Positions 10,407-20,001 of a DNA stretch of 64,000 bases are shown here, one piece after another. Under the pieces are notes generated by a model. It worked only from the letters and a program-made list of their open reading frames with translations. It was not told where the DNA came from and ran no database searches. A program made the translations under genes and the position numbers. Source of the DNA: Rodentibacter pneumotropicus DSM 21403 (lineage in GTDB: Bacteria; Pseudomonadota; Gammaproteobacteria; Enterobacterales; Pasteurellaceae). How positions within the stretch are numbered: the stretch's first letter is position 1; every line of letters begins with the position of its first letter. The stretch spans positions 1 through 64,000 of the forward strand of contig NZ_KB904057.1 in the NCBI RefSeq assembly GCF_000379905.1, written 5' to 3'.

Positions 10407-10850
10407 ATGTCGTTTTTTTCTATTTTTAAGCAAGGACAAATTTATCTTAATACTTGGCCGCAAGAAGCTAAATTAGGAATAATTTTTCCTGAACAGCGAG
10501 TTATAAAAAGCACGCGTTTTGCACAAAATGCGATGCCGTTAATCGCAGTATTTGCTGTTGTGTGGCAACAGCTTTATGCCAAGCACGATATTATGGCATT
10601 TTCTGCAGCGATTCTAACCGCACTTTTTGCCCTACTTATTCCGTTACAAGGACTATACTGGCTGGGGAAACGTGCGATGTCACCTTTGGAAGCGCAAAGC
10701 GCAACGTGGTTTTACGATATTTGTGAGCGTTTGAGGAATATACAAGAACCCTTGCCGCTTTTACAAGGTAAACCCACATATCAACATTTAGCCGAAGTTT
10801 TAAGGAAAGCGGAGCAACGATTAGAGCGTACTTTTTGGAAAGAAATTTAG
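10407..10850 (+). CDS. yfbV: UPF0208 membrane protein YfbV
   Basis: A 147-aa inner-membrane protein of the UPF0208 family. Two hydrophobic segments lie near residues 40-60 ([15 protein letters not shown]) and 65-90 ([23 protein letters not shown]). In E. coli, YfbV has been linked to organisation of the terminus macrodomain, but its biochemical role is unsettled. The ATG at 10407, preceded by AAGGG, is preferred over an upstream in-frame start that would run through a USS. Being divergent from ackA is the enteric and Haemophilus arrangement. Confidence 0.88.
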   Translation: MSFFSIFKQGQIYLNTWPQEAKLGIIFPEQRVIKSTRFAQNAMPLIAVFAVVWQQLYAKHDIMAFSAAILTALFALLIPLQGLYWLGKRAMSPLEAQSATWFYDICERLRNIQEPLPLLQGKPTYQHLAEVLRKAEQRLERTFWKEI

Positions 10851-10863
10851 TTAAATTTATATG

Positions 10864-10879
10864 ACGCAAACGTTTTCTT
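10864..10879 (+). promoter_or_regulatory. PurR operator upstream of cvpA-purF
   Basis: ACGCAAACGTTTTCTT is a full match to the PurR box as I remember it (ACGCAAACGTTTNCNT). It lies 83 bases before cvpA. A -10 candidate TAGAAT is at 10897-10902, so a bound repressor would cover the -35 region. PurR with hypoxanthine or guanine represses purine genes. Confidence 0.9.
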
Positions 10880-10946
10880 TTTTACTTTATTTTTTGTAGA
10901 ATACGCAGGCTGCTTTGTGCAGCTCTTTTTATTGAGAGATTTTTTA

Positions 10947-11438
10947 ATGATCGATTACATTATTATTGGCATCATCGCTTTTTCTATTCTTGTCAGTTTA
11001 CTTCGTGGATTTGTGCGTGAAGTATTATCACTTGCCAGTTGGGTTGTCGCATTTATTGTGGCAAGTCAGTTTTATCCTTACCTTGCAACCTATTTAACAC
11101 AAATTGAATCTATGTACGTGCGAAATGGCACTGCAATCGGTATTTTATTTGTACTGACATTAATTGTCGGTGGTATCGTTAATTTTGTGATTGCACAGTT
11201 AGTTGATAAAACCGGATTAAGCGGGACTGATCGTGTATTAGGAGCAGCATTTGGTTTATTACGTGGTGCATTAATTGTCGCGGCGATCTTATTCTTCTTG
11301 GATACCTTCACGAATTTTGAACAAACCGATTGGTGGAAAGAATCAACATTAATTCCACACTTTGGGTTTATTATTGAATGGTTTTTCCAACAGCTTCAAG
11401 CAAGCTCCAGTTTCTTAAATTCAACATTTAATCAATAA
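10947..11438 (+). CDS. cvpA: CvpA family membrane protein
   Basis: A 163-aa inner-membrane protein with about four hydrophobic segments (residues 1-20, 28-48, 65-88 and 100-122). CvpA was named for colicin V production and is also needed for bile/deoxycholate tolerance in enterics; its activity is unknown. The ATG at 10947 after GAGAG is chosen over an upstream in-frame start. It sits 10 bases before purF under one PurR-controlled promoter, as in E. coli and H. influenzae. Confidence 0.93.
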   Translation: MIDYIIIGIIAFSILVSLLRGFVREVLSLASWVVAFIVASQFYPYLATYLTQIESMYVRNGTAIGILFVLTLIVGGIVNFVIAQLVDKTGLSGTDRVLGAAFGLLRGALIVAAILFFLDTFTNFEQTDWWKESTLIPHFGFIIEWFFQQLQASSSFLNSTFNQ

Positions 11439-11448
11439 GGGTTATGAA

Positions 11449-12966
11449 ATGTGTGGTATCGTCGGTATTGTGAGTCAAAGTCCGGTTAATGAGTCTATTT
11501 ATGCAGCATTAACGTTGTTGCAACATCGCGGACAAGATGCTGCGGGGATCGTCACAATAGACGATGAAAATCGATTCCGTTTGCGTAAAGCAAATGGGTT
11601 AGTCAGTGATATTTTTAGACATGAACATATGTTGCGGTTGCAAGGTAATGCTGGTATGGGACACGTGCGTTATCCCACCGCTGGGAGTTCAAGTGTCTCG
11701 GAAGCGCAACCTTTCTATGTGAATTCACCCTATGGGGTAACATTGGTTCATAATGGTAACTTAACCAATTCGGCAGAATTGAAGGAAAAAGTGTTTAAAA
11801 CCGCTCGTCGTCATGTAAATACCAATTCTGATTCTGAATTACTTTTAAATATTTTTGCTAATCATCTTGATAATATTCCGCAAGATCACTTGGATCCACA
11901 GGATATTTTTTATGCGGTGAGCAAAACCCACAAAGATGTGCGTGGCGCTTATGCTTGTCTTGCAATGATTATCGGACATGGTATGGTCGTGTTTCGTGAT
12001 CCCTTTGGCATTCGCCCTCTTGTGTTGGGGCAGCGTGAAGAAAATGGCAAAACAGAGTATATGTTTGCTTCGGAAACAGTCGCTTTGGATGTAGCAGGGT
12101 ATGATTTTGTTCGTGATGTTGCACCGGGTGAAGCAATTTATGTTACTTTTGATGGTGAACTTTACGCACAACAATGTGCTGAAAGTGCGGTCTTAAATCC
12201 GTGCGTTTTTGAATATGTCTATTTTGCTCGTCCTGATTCTATTATGGATGGAGTTTCTGTCTATGCTGCACGCGTTCATATGGGGGAACGTTTAGGCCAA
12301 AAAATTGCGCAGGAATGGAAAGATGAATTAGACAATATTGATGTTGTTATTCCCGTGCCGGAAACCTCAACGGATATTGCGTTACAAATTTCTAACGTGC
12401 TGAATAAGCCTTATCGCCAAGGTTTTGTGAAAAACCGCTATGTGGGTCGTACCTTTATTATGCCGGGGCAAGCGCAGCGTATTAGTTCTGTTCGCCGTAA
12501 ACTCAATACGATCAAAGCGGAGTTTAAAGATAAAAATGTGCTATTGGTAGATGATTCTATCGTCCGTGGCACTACATCAGAGCAGATTGTCGAAATGGCT
12601 CGGGCTGCTGGTGCGAAGAAAATTTATTTTGCCTCAGCCGCACCGGAAATTCGTTATCCGAACGTGTATGGCATTGATATGCCAACGAAAGATGAACTTA
12701 TTGCGAATGGTCGTAGCGTAGATGAAATTGCGAAATTAATTGGCGTTGATAAATTGATTTTCCAAGATCTTAATGCCTTAACCGAATCTGTTCAGCAAGA
12801 AAATCCGATGATTAAAGGATTTGATTGCTCTGTTTTCACCGGCGAATATATCACAGGGGATATTACACCTGAATATTTGGATAGCATCGCCTCACAACGT
12901 AATGATTCTGCAAAGAAAAAGCGTGAAAAAGACGCGACAAATTTAGAAATTCATAATGAGAGATAA
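11449..12966 (+). CDS. purF: Amidophosphoribosyltransferase
   Basis: PurF catalyses the first committed step of purine synthesis, making 5-phosphoribosylamine from PRPP and glutamine. The initiator Met is followed by Cys2 (MCGIVGIV), the N-terminal nucleophile of the glutaminase domain (about 2-230). The C-terminal phosphoribosyltransferase domain has the PRPP loop [14 protein letters not shown] near residues 363-376. Length (505 aa) equals that of E. coli PurF. The plain enteric type is seen, without an obvious long propeptide. A USS-pair terminator follows directly. Confidence 0.97.
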   Translation: MCGIVGIVSQSPVNESIYAALTLLQHRGQDAAGIVTIDDENRFRLRKANGLVSDIFRHEHMLRLQGNAGMGHVRYPTAGSSSVSEAQPFYVNSPYGVTLVHNGNLTNSAELKEKVFKTARRHVNTNSDSELLLNIFANHLDNIPQDHLDPQDIFYAVSKTHKDVRGAYACLAMIIGHGMVVFRDPFGIRPLVLGQREENGKTEYMFASETVALDVAGYDFVRDVAPGEAIYVTFDGELYAQQCAESAVLNPCVFEYVYFARPDSIMDGVSVYAARVHMGERLGQKIAQEWKDELDNIDVVIPVPETSTDIALQISNVLNKPYRQGFVKNRYVGRTFIMPGQAQRISSVRRKLNTIKAEFKDKNVLLVDDSIVRGTTSEQIVEMARAAGAKKIYFASAAPEIRYPNVYGIDMPTKDELIANGRSVDEIAKLIGVDKLIFQDLNALTESVQQENPMIKGFDCSVFTGEYITGDITPEYLDSIASQRNDSAKKKREKDATNLEIHNER

Positions 12967-12971
12967 AAAAT

Positions 12972-13007
12972 AAAAAAGTGCGGTGAAAATACACCGCACT
13001 TTTTTTG
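12972..13007. terminator. USS-pair terminator between purF and ilvE
   Basis: AAAAAAGTGCGGTG and CACCGCACTTTTTT make a 14-bp perfect stem with a 6-base loop, built from two inverted USS copies. It can terminate both the purF and the converging ilvE transcript. Confidence 0.9.
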
Positions 13008-13018
13008 TTCAATTCTTA

Positions 13019-14050
13019 TTATTCAACTTTCACAATCCAGCCTTCCGGTGCTTCAATATCACCGAATTGAATACCGGTGAGCTCATTGTAAAGTTTACGG
13101 GTAATAGGCCCCACTTCGGTTTCGGAATAGAATACGTGGAATTTGTCTTTATGTTGAATACCGCCAACCGGTGAAATGACCGCCGCTGTACCACAAGCAC
13201 CGGCTTCGACAAATTGATCAAGCTGATCGATATACACATCTCCTTCAATGGCTTCCATACCCAAACGTTCTTTCGCAATATAGAGCAAAGAGTATTTTGT
13301 GATACTCGGTAGGATGGATTCTGATATTGGCGTGATAAATTTATTGTCTTTGGTTATCCCGAAGAAATTTGCTGCCCCCACTTCTTCAATTTTAGTGTGG
13401 GTTTTCGGATCAAGGTAAATCGCATCGGCAAATTTGCGTTCCGCAGTTCCCTGTTCTGCCGCTAATTCATGGGGGAGCAAGCTGGCGGCATAGTTGCCTC
13501 CGACTTTCACTCCACCGGTTCCCATTGGGGCAGCACGATCGTACTCGGTTGTGATGAAATTAGATGGCGTTAATCCGCCTTTAAAATAAGCACCCACCGG
13601 ACAGCAGAATACGGAGAAAATAAATTCCGGTGCCGCTTTTACGCCAATGTTTTCTCCTACGCCAATGAGGAATGGACGCAAATATAAGGTTGCACCGGAA
13701 CCATAAGGAGCAAGCCATTCTTCATTTGCTTTGACAACTTCTTTACAGGCACGAACAAATAATTCCGTAGGAACTTGTGGCATTAAGAGACGGTTTGCCG
13801 TGCGTTGCATACGTTTTGCATTTTCTTGTGGACGGAATAAGTTAATCGAACCATCTTTACAGCGGTAGGCTTTCAATCCTTCAAAACATTGTTGACCATA
13901 GTGAAGTGCGGTTGAACCTTCGTGAATATGCAAGGTATTGTCAGTGGTGAGTTTGCCTTCATCCCATTTACCATTTTTCCAATGAGCAATAAAACGGTAG
14001 TCGGTTTTAATATAATTGAAACCAAGATTATTCCAGTCTAAGTTTTTCAT
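13019..14050 (-). CDS. ilvE: Branched-chain amino acid aminotransferase
   Basis: PLP-dependent fold-type IV transaminase, 343 aa, for the last step of Leu, Ile and Val synthesis. The sequence is of the longer, eukaryote-like BCAT subgroup, not the 309-aa E. coli type: it begins [20 protein letters not shown], and [13 protein letters not shown] carries the expected PLP lysine, followed by [11 protein letters not shown]. The ATG is preceded by AAGGAA. It is monocistronic between purF and GcvB. Branched-chain amino acid genes are typical GcvB targets in enterics, but no pairing was tested. Confidence 0.94.
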   Translation of the reverse strand: MKNLDWNNLGFNYIKTDYRFIAHWKNGKWDEGKLTTDNTLHIHEGSTALHYGQQCFEGLKAYRCKDGSINLFRPQENAKRMQRTANRLLMPQVPTELFVRACKEVVKANEEWLAPYGSGATLYLRPFLIGVGENIGVKAAPEFIFSVFCCPVGAYFKGGLTPSNFITTEYDRAAPMGTGGVKVGGNYAASLLPHELAAEQGTAERKFADAIYLDPKTHTKIEEVGAANFFGITKDNKFITPISESILPSITKYSLLYIAKERLGMEAIEGDVYIDQLDQFVEAGACGTAAVISPVGGIQHKDKFHVFYSETEVGPITRKLYNELTGIQFGDIEAPEGWIVKVE

Positions 14051-14220
14051 TTTGCTTTCCTTAATATGATGCTGTTAGTGAACCGCTATTAATCTACATC
14101 ATTATTTTGAGTATTTAAACCTTAAAACCTTAATTTTTTGTGATTTTTCAAAATTTAGTTAGTTATTTTAAACATAATCAAGTAAAACAAGAAAAGAGAG
14201 TTGTGGTATAATTCTGAGAC

Positions 14221-14253
14221 GAAAAAAACGCCACTCAAAAAGGGTGGCGTTTA
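14221..14253 (-). terminator. GcvB sRNA terminator
   Basis: On the minus strand AAACGCCACCC, a short loop and GAGTGGCGTTTTTTT form a strong stem with a 7-T tail. It is the only terminator in this gap and fits the 3' end of GcvB. Confidence 0.88.
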
Positions 14254-14381
14254 ACCAAAAGGTTCAAATTATAGGAAGTAAATGAGTAACTTATTGTTAC
14301 CCAAGTTCAGTTACCTGAACTATATGCAAACACAACATCATACTTAAGTCCGAAACTCATTAACTCGTAAAGAATTACCAA
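14221..14381 (-). ncRNA. gcvB: GcvB small RNA
   Basis: About 160 nt on the minus strand, divergent from gcvA as in enterics. The hallmark is the G/U-rich R1 target-pairing region read as GATGTTGTGTTTGC (14326-14339, minus), very like E. coli GcvB. Downstream are small hairpins (GTTCAG/CTGAAC) and the Rho-independent terminator. A -10 box TATACT at 14388-14393 (minus) puts the start near 14380; the -35 is poor, as expected for a promoter activated by GcvA. GcvB is an Hfq-dependent repressor of amino acid and peptide uptake and synthesis genes. The 5' end is inferred. Confidence 0.88.
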
Positions 14382-14387
14382 CTACTA

Positions 14388-14393
14388 AGTATA
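14388..14393 (-). promoter_or_regulatory. gcvB -10 box
   Basis: TATACT on the minus strand lies about 7 bases before the inferred GcvB start. GcvA probably binds the 120 bases between here and its own gene. Confidence 0.55.
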
Positions 14394-14516
14394 CGTGTAT
14401 TGTAAGAATTGAAAATAAGAAGAACAAATGACGTTTTTTTATTTGAAAGATTAAAAAAATTAATCTGAGTTGAAACTGTCTAAGTATAGACGAAAAAATT
14501 ATATTTTGGAAGAACT

Positions 14517-15410
14517 ATGTATAAACGTTTGCCTCCCTTGAATTCATTGAAGTCTTTTGAATCTGCATCACGACACTTAAGTTTTACAAAGGCGGCCGAT
14601 GAGCTCTTTGTTACTCAAGCTGCTGTTAGCCATCAAATCAAATTATTAGAAGATTTTTTAGGTATTGAGCTATTTAAACGTAAAAATCGAGCTTTAGAAT
14701 TAACCGAATTTGGTAAGACCTATTTTGTCGATATTAATAAAATTTTACGTAAACTTAATGAAGCGACAGAGCGATTATTGACGCTAAAAGATGATCTTCA
14801 CTTAAGCATTAGTGTACCTCAAACTTTTGGTATTCAATGGCTTGTACCACATTTAAGTGACTTTAATCGGCTTCATCCTGAAATTGAAGTTCGTTTAAAA
14901 GGCGTGGATCAAGATGAAGGCTTATTAAATAAAGAAATCGATCTTGCCATTTATTACGGAAAGGGAGATTGGCAGAATTTACAAGTTGATTGTCTAGGCA
15001 AAGAAAACTTATTGATTTTAGCCTCACCGGAGCTGCTTGCCCAAAAACCGATTCGTGATAAACAAGATTTAAAACATCATACGCTACTCCATACGCATAC
15101 GCGTGATAACTGGAGAATTATGGCAGATTATTTAAAACTTGAAGATTTGAATATCCAGCAAGGTCCTTTATTTAGCCATACATTTATGGCATTGCAGGCG
15201 GCAAGCCATGGACAGGGTATTGTGTTGGCTAATCGTTTGATCTCGTTGCAGGAAATTGAGCAAGGTTCACTTCAAGTAGTATTACCGACAAATTTACCCG
15301 ATCCTAAATCTTTTTATGTGGTGAATCATCTTGATCGCCTTGATGATGAGCAAATTCAAGCCTTTCGCCATTGGATTATTAATACAATAAAAAAAGAAGA
15401 ATATGAATAA
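14517..15410 (+). CDS. gcvA: LysR-type regulator GcvA
   Basis: A 297-aa LysR-family regulator. The N-terminal winged helix-turn-helix lies at about residues 5-64 ([20 protein letters not shown]), and the effector domain follows. The opening [21 protein letters not shown] is the GcvA type, and the neighbouring divergent GcvB sRNA supports this. GcvA controls the glycine-cleavage genes and gcvB according to glycine and purines. The gcv operon is not in the window. The ATG is preceded by GGAAG. Its 3' end overlaps rlmM by 8 bases, so the two are translated from one message. Confidence 0.93.
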   Translation: MYKRLPPLNSLKSFESASRHLSFTKAADELFVTQAAVSHQIKLLEDFLGIELFKRKNRALELTEFGKTYFVDINKILRKLNEATERLLTLKDDLHLSISVPQTFGIQWLVPHLSDFNRLHPEIEVRLKGVDQDEGLLNKEIDLAIYYGKGDWQNLQVDCLGKENLLILASPELLAQKPIRDKQDLKHHTLLHTHTRDNWRIMADYLKLEDLNIQQGPLFSHTFMALQAASHGQGIVLANRLISLQEIEQGSLQVVLPTNLPDPKSFYVVNHLDRLDDEQIQAFRHWIINTIKKEEYE

Positions 15411-16491
15411 ATTAGCATTATATTGCCGTCCGGGCTTTGAAAAAGAAGTGGCAGCAGAAATTACGGATCATGCTGCAAGCCTAGGCATATTTGGTTTTGC
15501 CCGGGTTCAAGAACATTCGGGTTATGTGATTTTTGAATGTTATGAATCCAATGAAGCAGATCGTTTAGCACGTGAAGTGCCCTTTAATCAGCTAATTTTT
15601 GCCCGCCAGATGTTGGTGGTATCAAATTTATTGGAAAATCTTGATCCTGCCGATCGTATTAGCCCGATTCTCTCGGCATTTGAGAAATTGTCAGAGCAAA
15701 TCAATTTTAAGCAATCAACCACACTCTTTGTGGAAATGGCGGATACGAATGAATCCAAAGCGCTTTCAACTTTTTGTCGAAAGTTTACCGTGCCATTACG
15801 TCAGGCATTGAAAAAGAAAGGTTGCTTAATGGCTAACACGCCTCAAAAGTGCGGTCTGTTTTTACATTGTTTTTTCGTGAAACCGAATTATTGTTATGTG
15901 GGTTATTCCTATATCAATAACCATTCAGAACACTTTATGGGGATTTCTCGTTTGAAGTTTCCCTCTGAAGCACCAAGTCGTTCTACCTTAAAATTGGAAG
16001 AGGCGATTTTAACATTTATTCCTAAAAAGGAAGAAAAAAAGCGGCTCAATGAAAGTATGACAGGTGTCGATCTTGGTGCTTGTCCGGGTGGTTGGACATA
16101 TCAATTAGTCAAACGTGGCTTATTTGTTTATGCCGTCGATCATGGAAAAATGGCTGATAGTCTGCATGAAACCGGTCGAATCGAACATTGTGCTGAAGAC
16201 GGTTTTAAGTTTCAGCCACCAAAACGTAAAAAGGTTGATTGGCTGGTGTGTGATATGGTAGAACAGCCAAGCCGCATTACCAATCTGATTGGCAAATGGT
16301 TGGTGAACGGTTGGTGTCGTGAAACGATTTTTAATTTAAAGTTACCAATGAAAAAACGTTATCAAGAAGTGATGCAGTGCTTGGAAAATCTCACTGATAT
16401 GCTGAATAAACAAAATTTGACCTTTGAGATTCAGGCAAAACATCTTTTCCACGATAGAGAGGAAATTACTGTTCATATTGCTATTAAATGA
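15403..16491 (+). CDS. rlmM: 23S rRNA (cytidine-2498-2'-O)-methyltransferase RlmM
   Basis: RlmM (YgdE), 362 aa, methylates the 2'-O of C2498 in 23S rRNA. It has an N-terminal THUMP-like region, the SAM motif [14 protein letters not shown] near residues 222-236, a DMVEQPSR segment and [11 protein letters not shown]. These hold the Lys-Asp-Lys-Glu elements of RrmJ-like 2'-O methylases. The gene order gcvA-rlmM is as in E. coli. The start overlaps the end of gcvA. Confidence 0.95.
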   Translation: MNKLALYCRPGFEKEVAAEITDHAASLGIFGFARVQEHSGYVIFECYESNEADRLAREVPFNQLIFARQMLVVSNLLENLDPADRISPILSAFEKLSEQINFKQSTTLFVEMADTNESKALSTFCRKFTVPLRQALKKKGCLMANTPQKCGLFLHCFFVKPNYCYVGYSYINNHSEHFMGISRLKFPSEAPSRSTLKLEEAILTFIPKKEEKKRLNESMTGVDLGACPGGWTYQLVKRGLFVYAVDHGKMADSLHETGRIEHCAEDGFKFQPPKRKKVDWLVCDMVEQPSRITNLIGKWLVNGWCRETIFNLKLPMKKRYQEVMQCLENLTDMLNKQNLTFEIQAKHLFHDREEITVHIAIK

Positions 16492-16492
16492 G

Positions 16493-16530
16493 AAAAAGCA
16501 TTTTTCCCCACTGAGGAAAAATGCTTTTTA
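16493..16530 (+). terminator. Terminator after rlmM
   Basis: AAAAGCATTTTTCC and GGAAAAATGCTTTT form a 14-bp stem with T residues at the end, directly after the rlmM stop codon. Confidence 0.8.
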
Positions 16531-16545
16531 CCGATGAGACATATG

Positions 16546-16576
16546 AAAAAAGCACCGATAAAATCGATGCTTTAAA
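16546..16576 (-). terminator. Terminator of the initiator tRNA
   Basis: Minus-strand AAAGCATCGAT and ATCGGTGCTTTTTT form a stem with one weak pair and a T-run, starting only a few bases after the tRNA 3' end. Confidence 0.8.
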
Positions 16577-16579
16577 AAC

Positions 16580-16656
16580 TGGTTGCGGGGGCCGGATTTG
16601 AACCGACGGCCTTCGGGTTATGAGCCCGACGAGCTACCAAGCTGCTCCACCCCGCG
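16580..16656 (-). tRNA. tRNA-fMet (CAT), initiator
   Basis: A 77-base tRNA including an encoded CCA. The anticodon is CAT in the loop of the stem CGGGCTCATAACCCG. Its first base C faces A72, so the top of the acceptor stem is unpaired, and three G-C pairs close the anticodon stem: both are the hallmarks of initiator tRNA. Nearly the whole sequence matches E. coli tRNA-fMet. It is a single gene with its own promoter and terminator. Confidence 0.97.
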
Positions 16657-16669
16657 TCTGATGGGGCGT

Positions 16670-16697
16670 ACTATACTGCATTCAAGAAATTTTGCAA
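16670..16697 (-). promoter_or_regulatory. Promoter of tRNA-fMet
   Basis: Minus strand: -35 TTGCAA (16692-16697), a 16-base spacer and -10 TATAGT (16670-16675), followed by the GC-rich stretch ACGCCCC before the tRNA. Such a GC-rich discriminator is typical of stringently controlled stable RNA promoters. Confidence 0.7.
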
Positions 16698-16849
16698 GTA
16701 TTAAACAAAAGTTTATGTCGCGTTTGTTAATAAAATAACCAAAACGAATATAAATTAAACGCTATTGAGGAAATAGTGCTAGTGGTTTCAGACAATTTTT
16801 GATAGCGTATGCAGCCTCATAAAATTCATTTTTTGTTTAGGAATAAGAT

Positions 16850-17971
16850 ATGAAATTTTGTAAAAATCTCGGTATAAAAGTTTTTTCTCTTTTCGCAATC
16901 ACATCAATTTTGGTAGCCTGTGGTGGTTCATCACACAAATCATCAAATAACGGTTCGCCTATTCTCACACCAACAGGCGATGATCCTCAAAAATTTGGTG
17001 CAAAATACAATGGACGTCCCTATCAACAAAGTATTTTATCGCCGGTTGCTCGTGTGGAAAATCAAAGTGCGGTCATTAATCAAGGTGATTTTTTAACTCA
17101 ACTTTCTAATATTAAAGCTTACTCCGACAGACTATCCGAGCGTTTTTATGGCCACTATCAAAAAATTACGAATTGGGTGCTTGCCGGTGCGGATGTGCGT
17201 GAATTGTCGCAATACGGTATTTCTTCACAAATTATGAAAGGCTTTGATGGTTATCAAAATGTATTGATGACGGGCTATTACTCTCCGGTAATTCATGCCC
17301 GCCGTACACCACAAGGGAAATTTCAACACCCAATTTATGCCATGCCAACCTATAAACGTTTGTCTCGTGCGCAAATCTATGCAGGGGCATTGGAAGGGAA
17401 AGGTTTAGAATTGGCTTATAGTGATTCTATGATTGATAACTTCTTGTTAGGTGTACAGGGAAGTGGTTATGTTGATTTTGGCAACGGCAATTTGAATTAT
17501 TTTGCCTATGCCGGACAAAATGGTTTTAAATATCAAGCAGTAGGGCGTTTGTTGGTGGAAGATGGGGAAATTCCAAAAGAGAAAATGTCAATTCAAGCCA
17601 TTCGTGATTGGGGAAAAGCGAATCCTTCACGAGTGCAAGGCTTATTAGAGCGCAACCCATCCTATGTATTCTTTAAAAATGATCCAAGTGGAAAAGTAAA
17701 AGGTTCCGCAGGAGTACCTCTTGTACCAATGGCGGCGGTGGCTTCCGATCGTAATGTGATCCCATCGGGTTCCGTTTTATTGGTCGAAGTGCCGGATATT
17801 GATAATGACGGTAATTGGAGAGGTTCGCATAAATTACATTTAATGGTGGCATTAGATGTGGGTGGCGCGGTAAACGGACACCATTTTGATTTATACCGTG
17901 GAATCGGCGAGCAAGCAGGGCATATTGCCGGACTTTCAAAACATTATGGTCGTGTTTGGGTATTGCAATAA
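16850..17971 (+). CDS. mltA: Membrane-bound lytic murein transglycosylase A
   Basis: MltA, 373 aa, an outer-membrane lipoprotein that cleaves peptidoglycan between MurNAc and GlcNAc with formation of the 1,6-anhydro product. The signal peptide ends in the lipobox LVAC (Cys about 24). The double-psi barrel domain is shown by TGYYSPVIHARR, and the C-terminal 3D-type motif LMVALDVGGAVNGHHFDLYRG holds the catalytic aspartate. It overlaps tcdA by one base (TAATG), so the two are translationally coupled. Confidence 0.94.
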   Translation: MKFCKNLGIKVFSLFAITSILVACGGSSHKSSNNGSPILTPTGDDPQKFGAKYNGRPYQQSILSPVARVENQSAVINQGDFLTQLSNIKAYSDRLSERFYGHYQKITNWVLAGADVRELSQYGISSQIMKGFDGYQNVLMTGYYSPVIHARRTPQGKFQHPIYAMPTYKRLSRAQIYAGALEGKGLELAYSDSMIDNFLLGVQGSGYVDFGNGNLNYFAYAGQNGFKYQAVGRLLVEDGEIPKEKMSIQAIRDWGKANPSRVQGLLERNPSYVFFKNDPSGKVKGSAGVPLVPMAAVASDRNVIPSGSVLLVEVPDIDNDGNWRGSHKLHLMVALDVGGAVNGHHFDLYRGIGEQAGHIAGLSKHYGRVWVLQ

Positions 17972-18735
17972 TGGCACGTACGGATAACTACGAACAGCGA
18001 TTTGGTGGTATCGGACGACTTTATACGCCCGAGGGCTTAGCCCGTCTTCGACAAGCGCATATTTGTGTGATCGGTATTGGTGGAGTCGGCTCATGGGTGG
18101 TGGAGGCGTTAGCCCGTTCCGGTATTGGGCAGATCACCCTGATTGATATGGACGATATTTGTGTGACCAATATCAACCGCCAACTTCCTGCATTGAGTGG
18201 TAATATCGGTAAGCTCAAAACAGAAGTGATGGCAGAACGGGTAAAACTGATTAACCCAGAGTGTATCGTCAATATTATTGATGATTTTATTTCGCCTGAT
18301 AATCAGGCAGATTATCTCAATCGTGGTTATGACTATGTGATTGATGCCATTGATAATGTTAAAACCAAAGCGGCAATGATTGCCTATTGCAAACGCAATA
18401 AAATTAAAATTATCACTGTGGGGGGAGCAGGCGGACAAACCGATCCCACACAAATTCAAATTGCCGATTTAAGCAAAACCATTCAGGATCCCTTGCTAGC
18501 AAAAGTGCGGTCGGTTTTACGCAAGGATTTTAATTTTACTCAAAATCCGCAACGCAAGTTTGGCATAGACGCAGTATTTTCTACTCAGCCGTTGATCTTC
18601 CCTAAAATGGGTGAAGGGTGCACCGTCTCCGCTACCATGAACTGTGCCAACGGATTTGGGGCTGCCACAATGATTACTGCAACCTTTGGTTTTTTTGCGG
18701 TCTCAAGAGTCATTGATAAATTGTTGAGAAAATAA
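17971..18735 (+). CDS. tcdA: tRNA threonylcarbamoyladenosine dehydratase TcdA
   Basis: TcdA (CsdL, YgdL), 254 aa, is an E1/MoeB-like ATP-dependent enzyme that cyclises t6A37 of tRNA to ct6A. The Rossmann motif is GIGGVGSWVVEALARSGIG (about 33-51), followed by DMDDICVTNINRQ. This is a functional follow-up to TsaB encoded at 2475. The ATG shares a base with the mltA stop; an in-frame TTG 15 bases earlier is rejected. Confidence 0.94.
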   Translation: MARTDNYEQRFGGIGRLYTPEGLARLRQAHICVIGIGGVGSWVVEALARSGIGQITLIDMDDICVTNINRQLPALSGNIGKLKTEVMAERVKLINPECIVNIIDDFISPDNQADYLNRGYDYVIDAIDNVKTKAAMIAYCKRNKIKIITVGGAGGQTDPTQIQIADLSKTIQDPLLAKVRSVLRKDFNFTQNPQRKFGIDAVFSTQPLIFPKMGEGCTVSATMNCANGFGAATMITATFGFFAVSRVIDKLLRK

Positions 18736-18755
18736 AATATCAATCTTTCATCTAG

Positions 18756-18778
18756 GGCAACGTAGGTTGCCTTTTTGT
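18756..18778 (+). terminator. Terminator after tcdA
   Basis: GGCAAC, loop GTAG, GTTGCC, then TTTTTGTT. A short but clean intrinsic terminator. Confidence 0.8.
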
Positions 18779-18880
18779 TACAGAAAATTCCATTTATTTT
18801 TCCAATGAAAAAATCTCATTAAGTATCCATATAAAATTATTGCAATTTATTTTAAACAGTGTAGGCTTTTGTCTCTTCTT

Positions 18881-18895
18881 TGAGAATCATTATTA
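18881..18895 (+). promoter_or_regulatory. Fur-like operator before znuA
   Basis: TGAGAATCATTATTA matches the Fur 7-1-7 consensus TGATAATNATTATCA at 12 of 14 fixed positions. It lies 18 bases before the znuA start codon. A Zur site would be expected for a zinc gene; this site reads more like Fur. Confidence 0.6.
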
Positions 18896-18912
18896 ACAAT
18901 AGAGGAGACAAA

Positions 18913-19881
18913 ATGAAAACTATATTAAAAATGAGTGCAATTTCAACCGCACTTTTAACCCTTCCTATGATGGCTAATGCGGATGTATTGGCATCGGTAA
19001 AACCCCTTGGTTTTATTGCTTCAGCCGTTGCTAATGGTGTAACCGATACACAGATACTTGTACCGGCAGGTGCTTCTCCCCATGATTACAGCTTAAAGTT
19101 ATCCGATATTCAAAAAGTGAAATCGGCGGATTTGGTATTGTGGGTGGGCGAAGACGTTGATTCATTTTTAGAAAAACCGCTAAGTCAAATTGACCGCCAA
19201 AAAGTGATTACTATTGCTGACCTCGCTGAGGTTAAACCCCTATTAATCCAAGCCCATCACGAACATTTCCATGAAGAGGGGGAGCACGATCACAAACATG
19301 ACCATAAACACGAACACAAAAGTGGGCATGAACATGATCACGATCATGAAAATCACGAAGGATTAAGCACCAACTGGCACGTTTGGTACTCACCGGCTGT
19401 AAGCCAGATTGTTGCACAAAAAGTGGCGGATAAACTGACCGTGCAATTTCCTAATAAAAAAGAACTGATTGCAAAAAATCTTGCAGATTTCAACCGCACT
19501 TTGGCGGAGCAAAGTGATAAGATCAAAGCCCAACTCGCCCCTTTTAAAGAAAAAGGTTTCTTTGTTTTCCACGATGCTTACGGTTATTTCAATGATGCTT
19601 ACGGTTTAAAACAAATGGGTTATTTCACTATTAATCCACTGGTCGCACCCGGTGCGAAAACCCTTGCACATATCAAAGAAGAGATTGCCGAACATCGTGT
19701 AAATTGCTTGTTTGCGGAACCTCAATTCACACCAAAAGTGATTGAATCTCTAGCAAAAGGCACAGCGGTGAATGTAGGGCGTTTAGATCCGATTGGTGAT
19801 GGGGTAGAGCTAGGGGCAAATTCCTACGCAAATTTCCTTCAGGCAACGGCAGACAGTTATGCGCAGTGTTTGAGTAAGTAA
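18913..19881 (+). CDS. znuA: Zinc ABC transporter substrate-binding protein ZnuA
   Basis: A 322-aa periplasmic zinc-binding protein (cluster A-I). The signal peptide ends near ANA (residue 22). The likely metal-ligand histidines are in GASPHDYSLK, NWHVWYSP and VFHDAYGYF. A long His/Asp/Glu-rich insert between about residues 116 and 152 (repeats of HDHKHEHK type) is the zinc-collecting loop seen in H. influenzae Pzp1. The ATG at 18913 follows GGAGA. The gene is alone: znuB and znuC are not beside it. Confidence 0.95.
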   Translation: MKTILKMSAISTALLTLPMMANADVLASVKPLGFIASAVANGVTDTQILVPAGASPHDYSLKLSDIQKVKSADLVLWVGEDVDSFLEKPLSQIDRQKVITIADLAEVKPLLIQAHHEHFHEEGEHDHKHDHKHEHKSGHEHDHDHENHEGLSTNWHVWYSPAVSQIVAQKVADKLTVQFPNKKELIAKNLADFNRTLAEQSDKIKAQLAPFKEKGFFVFHDAYGYFNDAYGLKQMGYFTINPLVAPGAKTLAHIKEEIAEHRVNCLFAEPQFTPKVIESLAKGTAVNVGRLDPIGDGVELGANSYANFLQATADSYAQCLSK

Positions 19882-19894
19882 TTGTCATGTTTTG

Positions 19895-19924
19895 AGAAAT
19901 GGTGGGAAAACCCACCATTTTTTG
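19895..19924 (+). terminator. Terminator after znuA
   Basis: AAATGGTGGG, loop AAAA, CCCACCATTT and then TTTTGTTTG: a 10-bp perfect stem. Confidence 0.9.
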
Positions 19925-20001
19925 TTTGTGAAATCTATGCTCGCCTAATTTGACTGGAAATTTATGCTATAATCGCAAAAATTTTTTTCTTGAGATCCCA
20001 A

